64,000 bases of DNA from Bacteroidota bacterium (GTDB lineage: Bacteria; Bacteroidota; Bacteroidia; JAHEXY01). The notes beneath the pieces are model-generated. The model saw only the letters and a program-made list of their open reading frames with translations, had not been told where the DNA came from and did not search any database. Positions 35,501-43,096 of this stretch are shown piece after piece; within the stretch, counting starts at the first letter, position 1, and every line of letters starts with the position of its first letter. The translations under genes were made by a program, and so were the position numbers. The DNA lies in NCBI GenBank assembly GCA_023251875.1, contig JAHEXY010000006.1, positions 124,001-188,000 on the forward strand. Reading direction: 5' to 3'.

Positions 35501-36754
35501 CTGGCAAGTATAAGTAGATTGGTACCATCTTAATCTTGTATGAGAAGTTTGAGCTGCAGCTGGTAAACTTACGCTTATTGTTTTAAATGGATCGTAGTCC
35601 GGAATACTTGCATAATATATACTTACAGAATTCCAGTTTTTACCACCATCGGTTGAATAATCAAAATAAACATCCTCACCATAATCAGCTGCTTCGCAAG
35701 TATAGGTGTAGTCAATATATAAATCGAATTGCATGTTTCCTCCGGCCGATAAATCAAGGTCATTGGTTATTGCATAGCGATCATCTAAATAGGTTCCTGC
35801 ATCATAGAAATAAAGAGCATTGCTGGTACCACCACAGCCGGTTTCAACAAGGCCTAATGAAATAGTATTCCAAAATGCTTTATTAATGGGATCAAAATTT
35901 TCAGTATAATTTCCACTTATAGCAACATTTAATTGCGTGTTTCCTCCTACACAAACAGAAGGATCTTGAGAATATGCAATAACGGGTGGTTTTGCAGAAG
36001 TAACTTCTACAGTATCAGAATAGGCTAAACATCCATTTTTATCAGCACTCAATACATAATAATTTCCAACAGTACTTGTTTTAATAGTATTGGTAGTTTC
36101 TCCTGTATTCCAATAAAAAACATTGCTTTGAGAACTTGCTGTTAATTTTACAGTGTCTTTATCACATATTTGAGTGTTACCATTTACCGCAATAGTAGGC
36201 AGAGCAAAAGGAGTACAATTCTGCTCCATTGTAATTTCATCCAATCCCCATACATCATAACCCGAGCCTGTAAATTTAGTTTGGCTCCATTTTAATCTTA
36301 CTTTCGATTTTTTTGCTGCACTGGGTAAATAAGCTGTAGTAGCAGTAAAATAGGAATAGGTATAAGTATAGGCTTTAAAAGTTTGAATGCTGTTCCATGT
36401 TATTCCTGCATCAGTTGAGTATTCTAAATAAATATCATCTCCACTATTAGCAACATCACAACCCGAAGCAGAGTAATACGAAATAAATAATTGAAACGAC
36501 ACTTCATCAACAAAAGTTAAATTCAAATCAACTGTTTCAGCATATCTTTCTGTTGCACCGGAAAAATACATGGCATCTTGATAGGCATACCATCCGCAAC
36601 TTGACGCTTCTGCTCCTCCTTGTATGCTTGTCCATTGGGCTGTATTGGTAGGATAAAAAGTTTCATTAAAAATTTGCAATTGAGAAGCTGAACTTGACAA
36701 AAATTGAAGTAATAGAAGATTCAAAAAAAGAGAAGATAATTTTTTCATAAACAT
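32507..36754 (-). CDS. 1415-residue T9SS adhesin with four reelin-like jelly-roll repeats and Ig/PKD-like domains
   Basis: A large exported protein. Signal about 3-24. Four homologous modules of about 145-150 residues sit at about 28-176, 283-430, 670-813 and 1051-1191. Each runs E.F ... CGG..NALYF ... RYA.T.DLDL ... QFDLYI.Y ... DYSTDGG.TWN ... PAAQTS.TRLRWYQ ... CDYWAIDNIKI. The order ALYF, YSTDGG..W, LP.AAQT..TR.RW and W..D.I resembles the reelin repeat. Between them are Ig-like segments (ICM.DT..L ... YLWSNGDT.QT ... GSYTVTV) and PKD-like ones (SP..GLSN.TIANP). A PKD domain (about 1255-1320) precedes the T9SS CTD (about 1335-1415, LSVYPNPTTGNVVVGW). No catalytic motif, so adhesion is inferred. 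The start MFMKK may be replaced by Met3. Confidence 0.85.
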   Translation of the reverse strand: MFMKKLSSLFLNLLLLQFLSSSASQLQIFNETFYPTNTAQWTSIQGGAEASSCGWYAYQDAMYFSGATERYAETVDLNLTFVDEVSFQLFISYYSASGCDVANSGDDIYLEYSTDAGITWNSIQTFKAYTYTYSYFTATTAYLPSAAKKSKVRLKWSQTKFTGSGYDVWGLDEITMEQNCTPFALPTIAVNGNTQICDKDTVKLTASSQSNVFYWNTGETTNTIKTSTVGNYYVLSADKNGCLAYSDTVEVTSAKPPVIAYSQDPSVCVGGNTQLNVAISGNYTENFDPINKAFWNTISLGLVETGCGGTSNALYFYDAGTYLDDRYAITNDLDLSAGGNMQFDLYIDYTYTCEAADYGEDVYFDYSTDGGKNWNSVSIYYASIPDYDPFKTISVSLPAAAQTSHTRLRWYQSTYTCQYCDYWAIDNIKISSVDTNLSSKPYTYKWSPSTGLSNTTIANPTASSVNSSIIYTVIVTDTVLGCATTDTASITVFTPSTASITVKGATTICMEDTTALIANTAKYYLWSNGDTNQTAYVSDAGSYTVTVIYPGGCSSTSNPKTISQYPSIVPVITASGPTDFCFNDSVTLSSSTALVYFWSTGESTQSITVHNTGKYALKVFDSYGCFLHSDSIKIVNHGPVTRILADTNAICKGGSLDLTVKVGGSNYAEDFEPTIDNSFWTETSNSFIGKYCGGPTNALYFFGVGNYADDRYATTKDMDLGLDGTIQFDLFISYNSGCESVDYGKDIYLDYSTDGGNTWNNMGIYYAGYNTYDPFTTVSLAIPKAAQTSKTRLRWYQLYYSCISCDWWGLDNVKITTTDSTALNNTYTYSWTPVANLSDATIANPLATVNATTTFQVTVMDAQLGCSGTDTFTLSAFNLPSNIITNNNTTICLGDTLKLESTKANNYLWSTGDTTQLIYIADQGSYSVQTTFAGGCVAADTATLATVVPVVSSINANGATTFCKGGSVQLMATPGVAYIWSNGNTTQSITVSQSGNYYATVYDNNGCHYKTSAIAVVNADPAVTIIEDSTTVCKGTVLQFETQSSIDFKEDFDNFNYSLWADYTGYIGTYCFYTTSSIYFYYGIERYAETVDLNLIKGGNVQFDLYIDYYYYCDPAETGDDVFLQYSTDGGQTWNKLETYYAGTSMYGLFTTVTAAIPLAAQTAATRLRWIQYSFDGDYYDTWGLDNIKIDNFYKNAYEYTWSPVAGLSSSSSQNPVVTIDSTITYLLTVTDTNYGCASTNKITINAEESPKAAFTYSVNGLTVNFTNTSTYTTNYYWIFGDNSVSFDENVSHTYPAKGSYQVVLKTKGNCGYDYDTVMVTISSDGINEMNTDNNLSVYPNPTTGNVVVGWMGAANEQIDIQILSVNGEVIKEKQLVSLSNNIKTEIDLSNLAKGIYYLKFITNSSAQRKMIVLN

Positions 36755-36804
36755 GCAATTTGGGAGATGTTAGAAAAAGAGAATGCTATCAATAATATTT
36801 TGCG

Positions 36805-36812
36805 CAAAGGTA
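36805..36812 (-). promoter_or_regulatory. Putative -7 box of the adhesin gene
   Basis: CAAAGGTA on the plus strand is TACCTTTG on the minus strand, about 50 bp before the start codon. A CAA 26 bp further (36839) could be an overly distant -33. Confidence 0.4.
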
Positions 36813-36878
36813 AGAAAAAGAGTAGGCTAGATGAGAAACAAAAAATAAAGAAAATCGGCTATTTTTAGAACTTGTTAT

Positions 36879-38132
36879 TTATTTTGATTCATAAGTAAGC
36901 ACACTCAATTTTCTTTCGTCATAAATATCTCGAGAAACTTCCATTAATTCTTTTGCACTTACTTTTTCAATTTCTTTGTAAACTTTTTCAAGAGAATCGA
37001 TTCTGTCAAATAACAGCATACTTTTTCCCATGGTTTGCATAAGATTATGGTTGCTTTCTGCAGCAATAGATATTTGACCGATCAATTGTTGTTTGGCTTT
37101 TTTTAATTGTGCTGTTCCGAGCAAAGTACTTCTTAGTTTTTTTAACTCTAACATTACTAATGAAAGTGTTTTTTCAAAAGAGTTTTTTTCTGTACCCAAA
37201 TAAATACTGGCTATACCTGTATCAGAATAGGATGCATAACTTGATTCGATATTATAAGCTAAACCGTGTTTTTCTCTTACTGTCATGTTTAACCTTGAGT
37301 TCATACAGGGTCCGCCCAAAATATTATTTAATAAAATAAGAGCTGTTTTATGTTTATGAGAAGCATGGTAAGCAATGCCGCCAATCATGCAATGCGATTG
37401 ATGCGTTTGTTTATGCTCAGTTCGCTCGGTAGGTTTATACGATTTAAACTTTTTACGTTCAATTTTTTCTGCTTTGGCTTTAATAGTAGAGAAATTTTTC
37501 TCTACTAATTCATGCAATACTCTAGCATCCATTTTACCAACCGAACTAATTACAATTTCTGATGGCAAATAATTTCTATTAATAAATTTTTTAATATGAC
37601 GGGCATTAAAAGTTTTAAGATGTTCCGGTGTTCCCAATATTGATTGGCCAAGCGGATGCGAACCAAAAACCATACTCTCAAAATCTTCATAAATTTTTTC
37701 GGCAGGTGAATCGTTATAAGAATTAATTTCATCCATGATAACGGCCTTTTCTTTTTCAATTTCTTTTTCTGGAAAAGTTGAATTGAAAGTAATATCGGCC
37801 ATGAGCTCTATAGCTCTTTCATAGTGTTCGTATAAAATAGTTGTATAAAGACAGGTTTCTTCTTTTGAAGTATAAGCATTTATTTCACCACCAACATCTT
37901 CAAGCCTACTTAAAATATGATAAGCTCTTCTTTTTTTTGTGCCTTTAAAAAGTGTGTGTTCAATAAAATGTGAAAGTCCATTTTCATGTTCTAATTCATC
38001 ACGCGTACCTGCATTAATAAACACACCTACATGCGCAACATTTGTGCGTATTGGTCTGTGCACAACTCTTACTCCATTTGGCAATGTAAAAAATTGGTAA
38101 TGGTGTTTATTTGCAATTCCTGGAATACCCAC
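36879..38132 (-). CDS. M16 family zinc peptidase
   Basis: A 417-residue pitrilysin-type peptidase. The inverted zinc motif HFIEH (HxxEH) at about 56-60, in GLSHFIEHTLFKGTKKR, and the third ligand Glu in an INSYNDSPAEKIYEDFE-like region downstream mark an active N-terminal domain. NGVRVVHRPIRTNVAHVGVFINAGTRDE precedes it. The second half (about 215-417) is the inactive M16_C domain (LAYNIESSYASYSDTG). One polypeptide of this size matches the mitochondrial processing peptidase/PqqL-like bacterial class; many cut signal or transit peptides. No signal peptide. The start is GTG at 38132; no ATG lies nearby. The leader has the CAACTAAC-rich motif, and a -7 box (complement of CAAAGGTA, 38206-38213) lies upstream. 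Confidence 0.88.
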   Translation of the reverse strand: MGIPGIANKHHYQFFTLPNGVRVVHRPIRTNVAHVGVFINAGTRDELEHENGLSHFIEHTLFKGTKKRRAYHILSRLEDVGGEINAYTSKEETCLYTTILYEHYERAIELMADITFNSTFPEKEIEKEKAVIMDEINSYNDSPAEKIYEDFESMVFGSHPLGQSILGTPEHLKTFNARHIKKFINRNYLPSEIVISSVGKMDARVLHELVEKNFSTIKAKAEKIERKKFKSYKPTERTEHKQTHQSHCMIGGIAYHASHKHKTALILLNNILGGPCMNSRLNMTVREKHGLAYNIESSYASYSDTGIASIYLGTEKNSFEKTLSLVMLELKKLRSTLLGTAQLKKAKQQLIGQISIAAESNHNLMQTMGKSMLLFDRIDSLEKVYKEIEKVSAKELMEVSRDIYDERKLSVLTYESK

Positions 38133-38140
38133 TTTATTTT

Positions 38141-38169
38141 TTGTTAGTTGTTAGTTGTTAGTTGTTCGA
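38141..38169 (-). promoter_or_regulatory. CTAACAACTAACAAC leader before the M16 gene
   Basis: Three and a half tandem copies of the 7-mer TTAGTTG (plus strand) end in TTCG, directly in front of the GTG start. It is related to the leaders of parA, parB and clpB. Confidence 0.4.
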
Positions 38170-38205
38170 AAAACTAGATTAATAAAATCAATTAACAACT
38201 ATACA

Positions 38206-38213
38206 CAAAGGTA
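38206..38213 (-). promoter_or_regulatory. Putative -7 box of the M16 gene
   Basis: CAAAGGTA on the plus strand is TACCTTTG on the minus strand. It lies 74 bp before the start, so the CTAACAAC repeats would fall inside the 5' UTR. Confidence 0.4.
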
Positions 38214-38265
38214 GCTATAAATATGGATTATTGGGGGAACGGATAACATAAACTATCAAGTAAAA

Positions 38266-39441
38266 TTAAGCTGTTTCAGGGGCATATGGCCTGGCATACA
38301 AAGCTATGTCTTTTGCAGTTATTTGTTTGTTACACAATATAATAAGGCGTTCCACTACATTTCTAAATTCACGAATATTTCCGGTCCAATTAAGCTGCTG
38401 AAGTTCTTTAAGAGCATCTTTAGTAAATTCTTTTTCCGGCATGCCATAATCTTCACAAATTTGCTTGCTAAAGTGCTCAGCTAGAATGGGAATATCATCT
38501 TTTCTATCGTTTAAAGAAGGTACTTGAATAACTATAACACTTAATCGATGGTATAAATCTTCACGAAAATTATTTTCTTTAATTTCTTTAGTGAGATTCT
38601 TATTGGTTGCAGCTATAACTCTCACGTCTACAGTTATTTCTTTACCTCCTCCTACCCTACTGATCTTATTTTCTTGTAATGCTCTTAAAACTTTTGCTTG
38701 GGCAGCCAAACTCATATCACCAATTTCATCTAAAAATAAAGTTCCACCATGGGCTTGTTCAAATTTTCCTATTTTTTGTTTATCGGCAGAGGTAAAAGCG
38801 CCTTTTTCATGCCCAAACAACTCACTTTCAATAAGTTCTGATGGTATAGCAGCGCAATTTACTTCAATCATAGGTCCGTTAGCCCGATTGCTTTTTTCAT
38901 GAATCCAATGGGCAACCAATTCTTTTCCGGTTCCATTACCCCCAGTAATAAGTACACGAGCATCCGTTGGAGCCACTTTTTCAATCATGTCTTTTATTTG
39001 ACCAATTGCTTTTGACTCGCCCACCATTTCATATTTTTTATTGACTTTCTTTTTCAGCGTTTTGGTTTCTACAACTAATTTAGATTTATCTAATGCATTG
39101 CGCACTGTGATTAACAATCTATTTAAGTCAAGTGGCTTGGCAATAAAATCAAAGGCTCCTTTTTTTATGGCTTCAACGGCAGTATCAATAGTTCCATGAC
39201 CGGAAATCATCACCACCGGAACTTCAGGTTTTAATTCATGAATTTTTTGAAGCACTTCAATGCCATCCATCTGAGGCATTTTTATATCGCTAAAAACAAT
39301 ATCATACATGTTATGACTAAACAATTCTAAACCCAGCTTTCCATTTTCAGCATCATCAACTTTGTATTTTTCATATTCTAAAATATCGCGTAAGCTATTA
39401 CGTATACTGCGTTCATCGTCTATAATTAAAATGCGAGGCAT
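38266..39441 (-). CDS. NtrC-like response regulator with AAA+ domain but no DNA-binding domain
   Basis: A 391-residue two-domain regulator. Receiver domain about 1-122: acidic pair DDE (8-10), phosphorylatable Asp52 in FSDIKMPQMDG, and Lys in FIAKPLD (about 102). AAA+ sigma-54 activator domain about 140-375: ITGGNGTGKELVAHWIH (Walker A), ESELFGHEKGAFTSA, GGTLFLDEIGDMS (Walker B) and GNIREFRNVVERL near the end. The loop that contacts sigma-54 normally reads GAFTGA; here it is GAFTSA. After about residue 380 only ITAKDIALYARPYAPETA remains, so the Fis-type helix-turn-helix is absent. I recall this short form as widespread in Bacteroidota. It probably acts from solution or via a partner; the kinase is not in the window. 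Confidence 0.88.
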   Translation of the reverse strand: MPRILIIDDERSIRNSLRDILEYEKYKVDDAENGKLGLELFSHNMYDIVFSDIKMPQMDGIEVLQKIHELKPEVPVVMISGHGTIDTAVEAIKKGAFDFIAKPLDLNRLLITVRNALDKSKLVVETKTLKKKVNKKYEMVGESKAIGQIKDMIEKVAPTDARVLITGGNGTGKELVAHWIHEKSNRANGPMIEVNCAAIPSELIESELFGHEKGAFTSADKQKIGKFEQAHGGTLFLDEIGDMSLAAQAKVLRALQENKISRVGGGKEITVDVRVIAATNKNLTKEIKENNFREDLYHRLSVIVIQVPSLNDRKDDIPILAEHFSKQICEDYGMPEKEFTKDALKELQQLNWTGNIREFRNVVERLIILCNKQITAKDIALYARPYAPETA

Positions 39442-39522
39442 GATTTTTTAGTTTATAAGTTCCATATTTGAAAGTTCAATTTAGGTAAAATATTTTTTTG
39501 TTTTATATTATTTATGAAATCA

Positions 39523-39555
39523 AAAAGGATCATCTTTTTTTAAGATGATCCTTTT
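39523..39555 (-). terminator. Terminator closing the SPFH operon
   Basis: Arms AAAAGGATCATCTT (39523-39536) and AAGATGATCCTTTT (39542-39555) pair perfectly over 14 bp with a T5 loop. It lies 31 bp after the last gene of the operon on the minus strand and separates it from the regulator gene at 39441. Confidence 0.85.
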
Positions 39556-39585
39556 GTTCTTAATAGTTCCATTACCAGAAATCTT

Positions 39586-40461
39586 CTATTTTTTATATTT
39601 CCTATTTCTGAATAATTTTTCGTAACCATCTTTAACTTCGCTGTTCCAGCCAATCATGTATTGTGTAAATCCACTAATTTCAAGTTCAGTTAAAGATGAA
39701 AATGGATTAACCATAACATCATTAGGAATACTATATTGGGCATAAGTTTTAGATTTACCCTTTCCGCTAACTTCAGGCGTATATAAATTGGCCGCTCCAA
39801 AAAGATTTAAAATTTCAAAAGCAAAAATACTAGCGTAATTAAAACTGTTAATCTCGTATTCAATATTCTCATTACTTGCTCTATTCATTGAAACTGAAAT
39901 TTGTTTACTTCTTTCGCCATTGAGCATAAAAAACAATACTACATTTTCTGTATGGTATTCATCTCTTAATAGAGCAATTAAACGTTCTGTATTGTTTGGC
40001 TTTGTAACATGAGGGAAACTATCCGTCCATACTTTTGTATCATACATATTGCCTACTAATTTCGAAACATTGTCCGACCATTTATTAATTTTATCCAAGC
40101 CTAATCCATTATTAATATTATACAAAGCATTGGATAATTTTTCCGGAAAATTTTTATCAATGGTTTGTTGTTTCTTAAAATATTCGAATCGAAAATTTAA
40201 GGGTATTTCTTCTTTAGTTGCTTTTTCTTTAATCCAATCCATTGCAATTTTTAATGAGTCGATTGTGCGGTTAACATCTTTTTGTTCCCAATTGGGCAAT
40301 TCTTTTATATCGACAAAAACAGCATAAACCAATACATCACCTCTTAGTTTTTTACATACATTGGCATTCATAGCCCAGCGATTGTCTGTATCTTTATAGG
40401 TAGCGCAAGAAGAAAGGCTTAATAATAGAATCAATAAATATATACTATAGAAATTTCTCAT
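39586..40461 (-). CDS. Lipoprotein with degenerate metallopeptidase-like motif, paralogue 2 of the SPFH operon
   Basis: A 291-residue predicted lipoprotein: signal with lipobox LSSC (Cys19), then ATYKDTDNRWAMN. The core has DVLVYAVFVDIKELPNWEQ (about 44-62), a long helix with DSLKIAMDWIKEKA, and strands ENVVLFFMLNG. The segment FEILNLFGAANLYTP (about 213-227) lines up with the AHEILHLFGAxDLY zinc motif that I recall from uncharacterised bacterial metallopeptidases, but both His are replaced (Phe and Asn). It closes with IPNDVMVNPFSSLTELEISG and YMIGW. It is the last gene of the SPFH operon, overlapping the preceding paralogue by 4 bp (ATGA), and is followed by a strong terminator. Function unknown; a pseudo-enzyme or ligand-binding role is inferred. 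Confidence 0.7.
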   Translation of the reverse strand: MRNFYSIYLLILLLSLSSCATYKDTDNRWAMNANVCKKLRGDVLVYAVFVDIKELPNWEQKDVNRTIDSLKIAMDWIKEKATKEEIPLNFRFEYFKKQQTIDKNFPEKLSNALYNINNGLGLDKINKWSDNVSKLVGNMYDTKVWTDSFPHVTKPNNTERLIALLRDEYHTENVVLFFMLNGERSKQISVSMNRASNENIEYEINSFNYASIFAFEILNLFGAANLYTPEVSGKGKSKTYAQYSIPNDVMVNPFSSLTELEISGFTQYMIGWNSEVKDGYEKLFRNRKYKK

Positions 40462-41372
40462 TTATACATTTTAATTTGCTTGTGGTTTTTATTGCTCTTT
40501 ACCATAATAAATAATTTTTCATATTCCGGATCAATTTTATTAGTCCAACCAATTAAATAGCGTGTGTAAGCACCTATTTCTAAAACAGAAAGCGGATCTT
40601 TATAATCAACCATTATATCTTTGGGAAATTCTTTTTGTGCAAAGCCCAGATATTGCACTTGCATTTTACTGAGTGAACTTGGTTGTAATGGGCTTGCTCC
40701 AAATAAAGTAATAATTTGCTGGGCAATTATTGAAGGATCTTTATAGCTGTTAATTCCGTATTCAATTTCATCATCGCTACCATAATTACAGGTTACGTAA
40801 GCATCTTGTATGTAATAATTATTCATCATAAAAAGTAACACCACACAATCCACTTGGTATTTCTTTTTAAGTTTAGAAACCAGTTTGCTTAAATTACTTT
40901 TAGGAATTCCGGGAGGTAATTTTTCTGTAGCAGAACTCCCCATACCCACCATTACTTTTTTAGCTAGCGCATTAGCCCACTTGTTTATTTTATCTGTTCC
41001 ATCTTTTACTTCGAGTGTAAAGCTTTTATAAAGCGATTTGTCAGGCAATTCCTTTTTTAAGGGAACAAATTTTTTGTTTGATTGGTAATAATCAAATTGA
41101 ATATTTAAGGGAACTCCTTCGGCATTGGCTTTTTCTTTTATCCAATCAACAGCATATTGAACAGAGTCAACTGCCGATTGTATATCATAACCCACCCAGG
41201 GTTTAGAAGTTTTAGAATCAACAAAAATAGTGTAAACCAGCACTTCTCCTTTTAATTTTTTACATTCATTTCTATTCATTGCCCAGCGGGTATCTACTCT
41301 TTTTGCCAAAAAACAGCTACTCAATGCTAAAACAATAATTGAAACAAGTAGAATAGGTATAAATTTTCTCAT
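40458..41372 (-). CDS. Lipoprotein with degenerate metallopeptidase-like motif, paralogue 1 of the SPFH operon
   Basis: A 304-residue predicted lipoprotein with lipobox LSSC (Cys20) and mature start FLAKRVDTRWAMN. It aligns with paralogue 2 throughout: GEVLVYTIFVDSKTSKPWV, VQYAVDWIKEKANAEGVPLN, VDCVVLLFMMNN, IEYGINSYKDPSIIAQQIITLFGASPL, FPKDIMVDYKDPLSVLEIG and YLIGWTNKIDPEYEKLF. At the position of an HExxH motif it reads AQQIIT (about 217-222), so no zinc ligand remains. The C-terminal tail (SNKNHKQIKMYK) is basic. Its ATG overlaps the stop of the SPFH gene by one base (TAATG), showing translational coupling. Periplasmic or outer-membrane anchoring is inferred from the lipobox without an acidic export stretch. 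Confidence 0.7.
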   Translation of the reverse strand: MRKFIPILLVSIIVLALSSCFLAKRVDTRWAMNRNECKKLKGEVLVYTIFVDSKTSKPWVGYDIQSAVDSVQYAVDWIKEKANAEGVPLNIQFDYYQSNKKFVPLKKELPDKSLYKSFTLEVKDGTDKINKWANALAKKVMVGMGSSATEKLPPGIPKSNLSKLVSKLKKKYQVDCVVLLFMMNNYYIQDAYVTCNYGSDDEIEYGINSYKDPSIIAQQIITLFGASPLQPSSLSKMQVQYLGFAQKEFPKDIMVDYKDPLSVLEIGAYTRYLIGWTNKIDPEYEKLFIMVKSNKNHKQIKMYK

Positions 41373-42544
41373 TATTCTTTTTTATCTGTATTTAATAATT
41401 TTACGCCCAATATACTTTCTAACATGGAAGCCTCTTTTCCATTACCTCCAGCCATATAAGTAGTAGGCAATTGAATTTTAGCTAAGGCTTCGGCAACACC
41501 AATTTTAGTATCCATTTCAAATTGGGCCTTTTGTTGAGGTGTTAAACCTGCAGTAACCATTTTAGAGTTTTTATAAGATTCAGCATCGGCATCCGTTTTT
41601 ATTTTTTGAGCCGCTAATATAGCAGTTTGTGCTTGTAATGCAGCTACTTCTTTTTCTTGTTCTGCTTGGGTAATGGCTTGTGCTTTTAAAACCTCTTGAT
41701 CCCATTTGGCTTTTGCTGCACTAGCTTTACCTTGTAATTCAGTAGTTATGGCATCTTGTTCGGCTTTTTTAGAGTTGGCAATTGCTGTTTGAACTTGCAT
41801 GTATGCTTCTTGTTGAACCTTAATTTGTTTTTCAACTTCATCATCATAATCAATAGCATTTAAGGCTAAGCCTTGCAAGTTTACATTGTATGTTTTTATT
41901 GCAGAAACTTCTTGACGAACCGGCAGATTATTATTTTGAACTATTTTTACTATAGTAACGGTTTTATCCGTATTCATTAAATCATCATGAATTTTAACAT
42001 CTTCCTGAATGGTTCTATAAACACCGTTAATAGATTGATCTTCGATATAAGAAAGTAAATCATTTCTTTTTTCGGCAGAAGATTCTTTTGACGACATCAG
42101 TGGCCCTGTCATATAAACGGATTTGGTAACAACTTGACGAATAAGCTGTTGCTCTATAGCTTCTTGTGAGCCAAAATCAGTATGTAGTTTTAAAATTGCT
42201 TTTTCGTCAGAAGGCATATACCAACGTACAGATCCGGAGATTTGAGCATGGCCTCCATCATTAAATCTAATTTTAATGGATTGGTCTTCCTTTTTACCTT
42301 CGTCACCCTCTTTACTAAACCAAAATTGATTTGATTTTTTGTAGTGTGTAGCAGTTCCAAAATTCTGAGTAACGGGGCCTGGCGATGTATAAACAGTTAC
42401 CTTACCCGTAAAGGCACTTTGCAGAATAACAATTTCAGAGTTATCTACGTTTTCAACTATCTTACCCGAAAGTAAAATAAAGGTGATAAATAATACTCCC
42501 AATCCAATTAAGAGTAATTTTTTTAGTGTAAAATTAGTGTTCAT
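41372..42544 (-). CDS. SPFH (band 7/prohibitin-like) membrane protein
   Basis: A 390-residue protein with one N-terminal membrane helix (about 9-27), preceded by KK. By the positive-inside rule the bulk is periplasmic, as in HflK/HflC. The SPFH domain covers about 30-225: VENVDNSEIVILQSAFTGKV, HAQISGSVRWYMPSD, EQQLIRQVVTKSVY and VKIVQNNNLPVRQE. A long Ala/Gln/Glu/Lys coiled coil (about 232-325) follows, then a short tail with IQLPTTYMAGG. SPFH proteins assemble into large membrane-bound rings or cages that organise proteases and membrane domains. No NfeD or FtsH gene is adjacent; instead the gene is coupled to two lipoproteins downstream and a small coiled-coil protein upstream (18-bp gap). 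Confidence 0.88.
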   Translation of the reverse strand: MNTNFTLKKLLLIGLGVLFITFILLSGKIVENVDNSEIVILQSAFTGKVTVYTSPGPVTQNFGTATHYKKSNQFWFSKEGDEGKKEDQSIKIRFNDGGHAQISGSVRWYMPSDEKAILKLHTDFGSQEAIEQQLIRQVVTKSVYMTGPLMSSKESSAEKRNDLLSYIEDQSINGVYRTIQEDVKIHDDLMNTDKTVTIVKIVQNNNLPVRQEVSAIKTYNVNLQGLALNAIDYDDEVEKQIKVQQEAYMQVQTAIANSKKAEQDAITTELQGKASAAKAKWDQEVLKAQAITQAEQEKEVAALQAQTAILAAQKIKTDADAESYKNSKMVTAGLTPQQKAQFEMDTKIGVAEALAKIQLPTTYMAGGNGKEASMLESILGVKLLNTDKKE

Positions 42545-42562
42545 CGTTTTTTGTTAAAAATA

Positions 42563-42841
42563 TTATTTTAATAGATTATCTGATTCATCTTTTAGTTGTT
42601 CCGCTGATTTAAAGTGTTCAGTAATTTCATTTTGTGTTTTTTTTACTTCTTCAACTTTATCTTTAGCTACCGCTATTTTTTCATCCAATGATTCTTTGTT
42701 TATTATTTGTTTTTTTTCTTTAGCATTTAATTTTCTAAATGAACCAAATAATGGTTTATTTAAGAGGATGGGTAAAAAAAATTCAGTAATGGAAACCAAT
42801 ATTATGGCTAGCACTACTATTAATTCAATTGTTCTCCACAT
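42563..42841 (-). CDS. Small membrane protein with cytoplasmic coiled coil, first gene of the SPFH operon
   Basis: A 92-residue protein: one membrane helix (about 6-28, IELIVVLAIILVSITEFFLPI), a basic stretch (FRKLNAKEKK, about 35-45), then an acidic/basic heptad-like region (about 50-92, EKIAVAKDKVEEVKKTQNEI) likely to form a coiled coil. The basic residues after the helix place the C-terminus in the cytoplasm, opposite to the predicted side of the SPFH protein. It begins the operon and is separated from the SPFH gene by only 18 bp. I know no named family. A role as membrane partner or cytoplasmic handle of the SPFH assembly is inferred from the operon. The upstream gap to 43097 shows no clear promoter. 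Confidence 0.65.
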   Translation of the reverse strand: MWRTIELIVVLAIILVSITEFFLPILLNKPLFGSFRKLNAKEKKQIINKESLDEKIAVAKDKVEEVKKTQNEITEHFKSAEQLKDESDNLLK

Positions 42842-43096
42842 ATTATTTTCTTTTTGATACGTTCTAATTTATTTGATCCGTAAAAGTACAGCTCTATGCT
42901 ATTTTATTTTGCATTAAATAGCTTAATAAGGTAAAATGTAACCAGTATAGATAGTATGAGATAAAAAGGAAACAGAATTTACATTTAGCAGTAGTTTTAC
43001 AACTGTGTCAATTTCAACAAAAAGACATTTTTTCAAGAAATGAAAGTAAAACCAATCAAATTGCTTGTTTTGATTAATCGAACTCATGTTCACATA

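Noticed and set aside
39586-41372. Considered calling the two lipoproteins active metalloproteases
   Set aside because: No HExxH or alternative zinc motif is present in either sequence.
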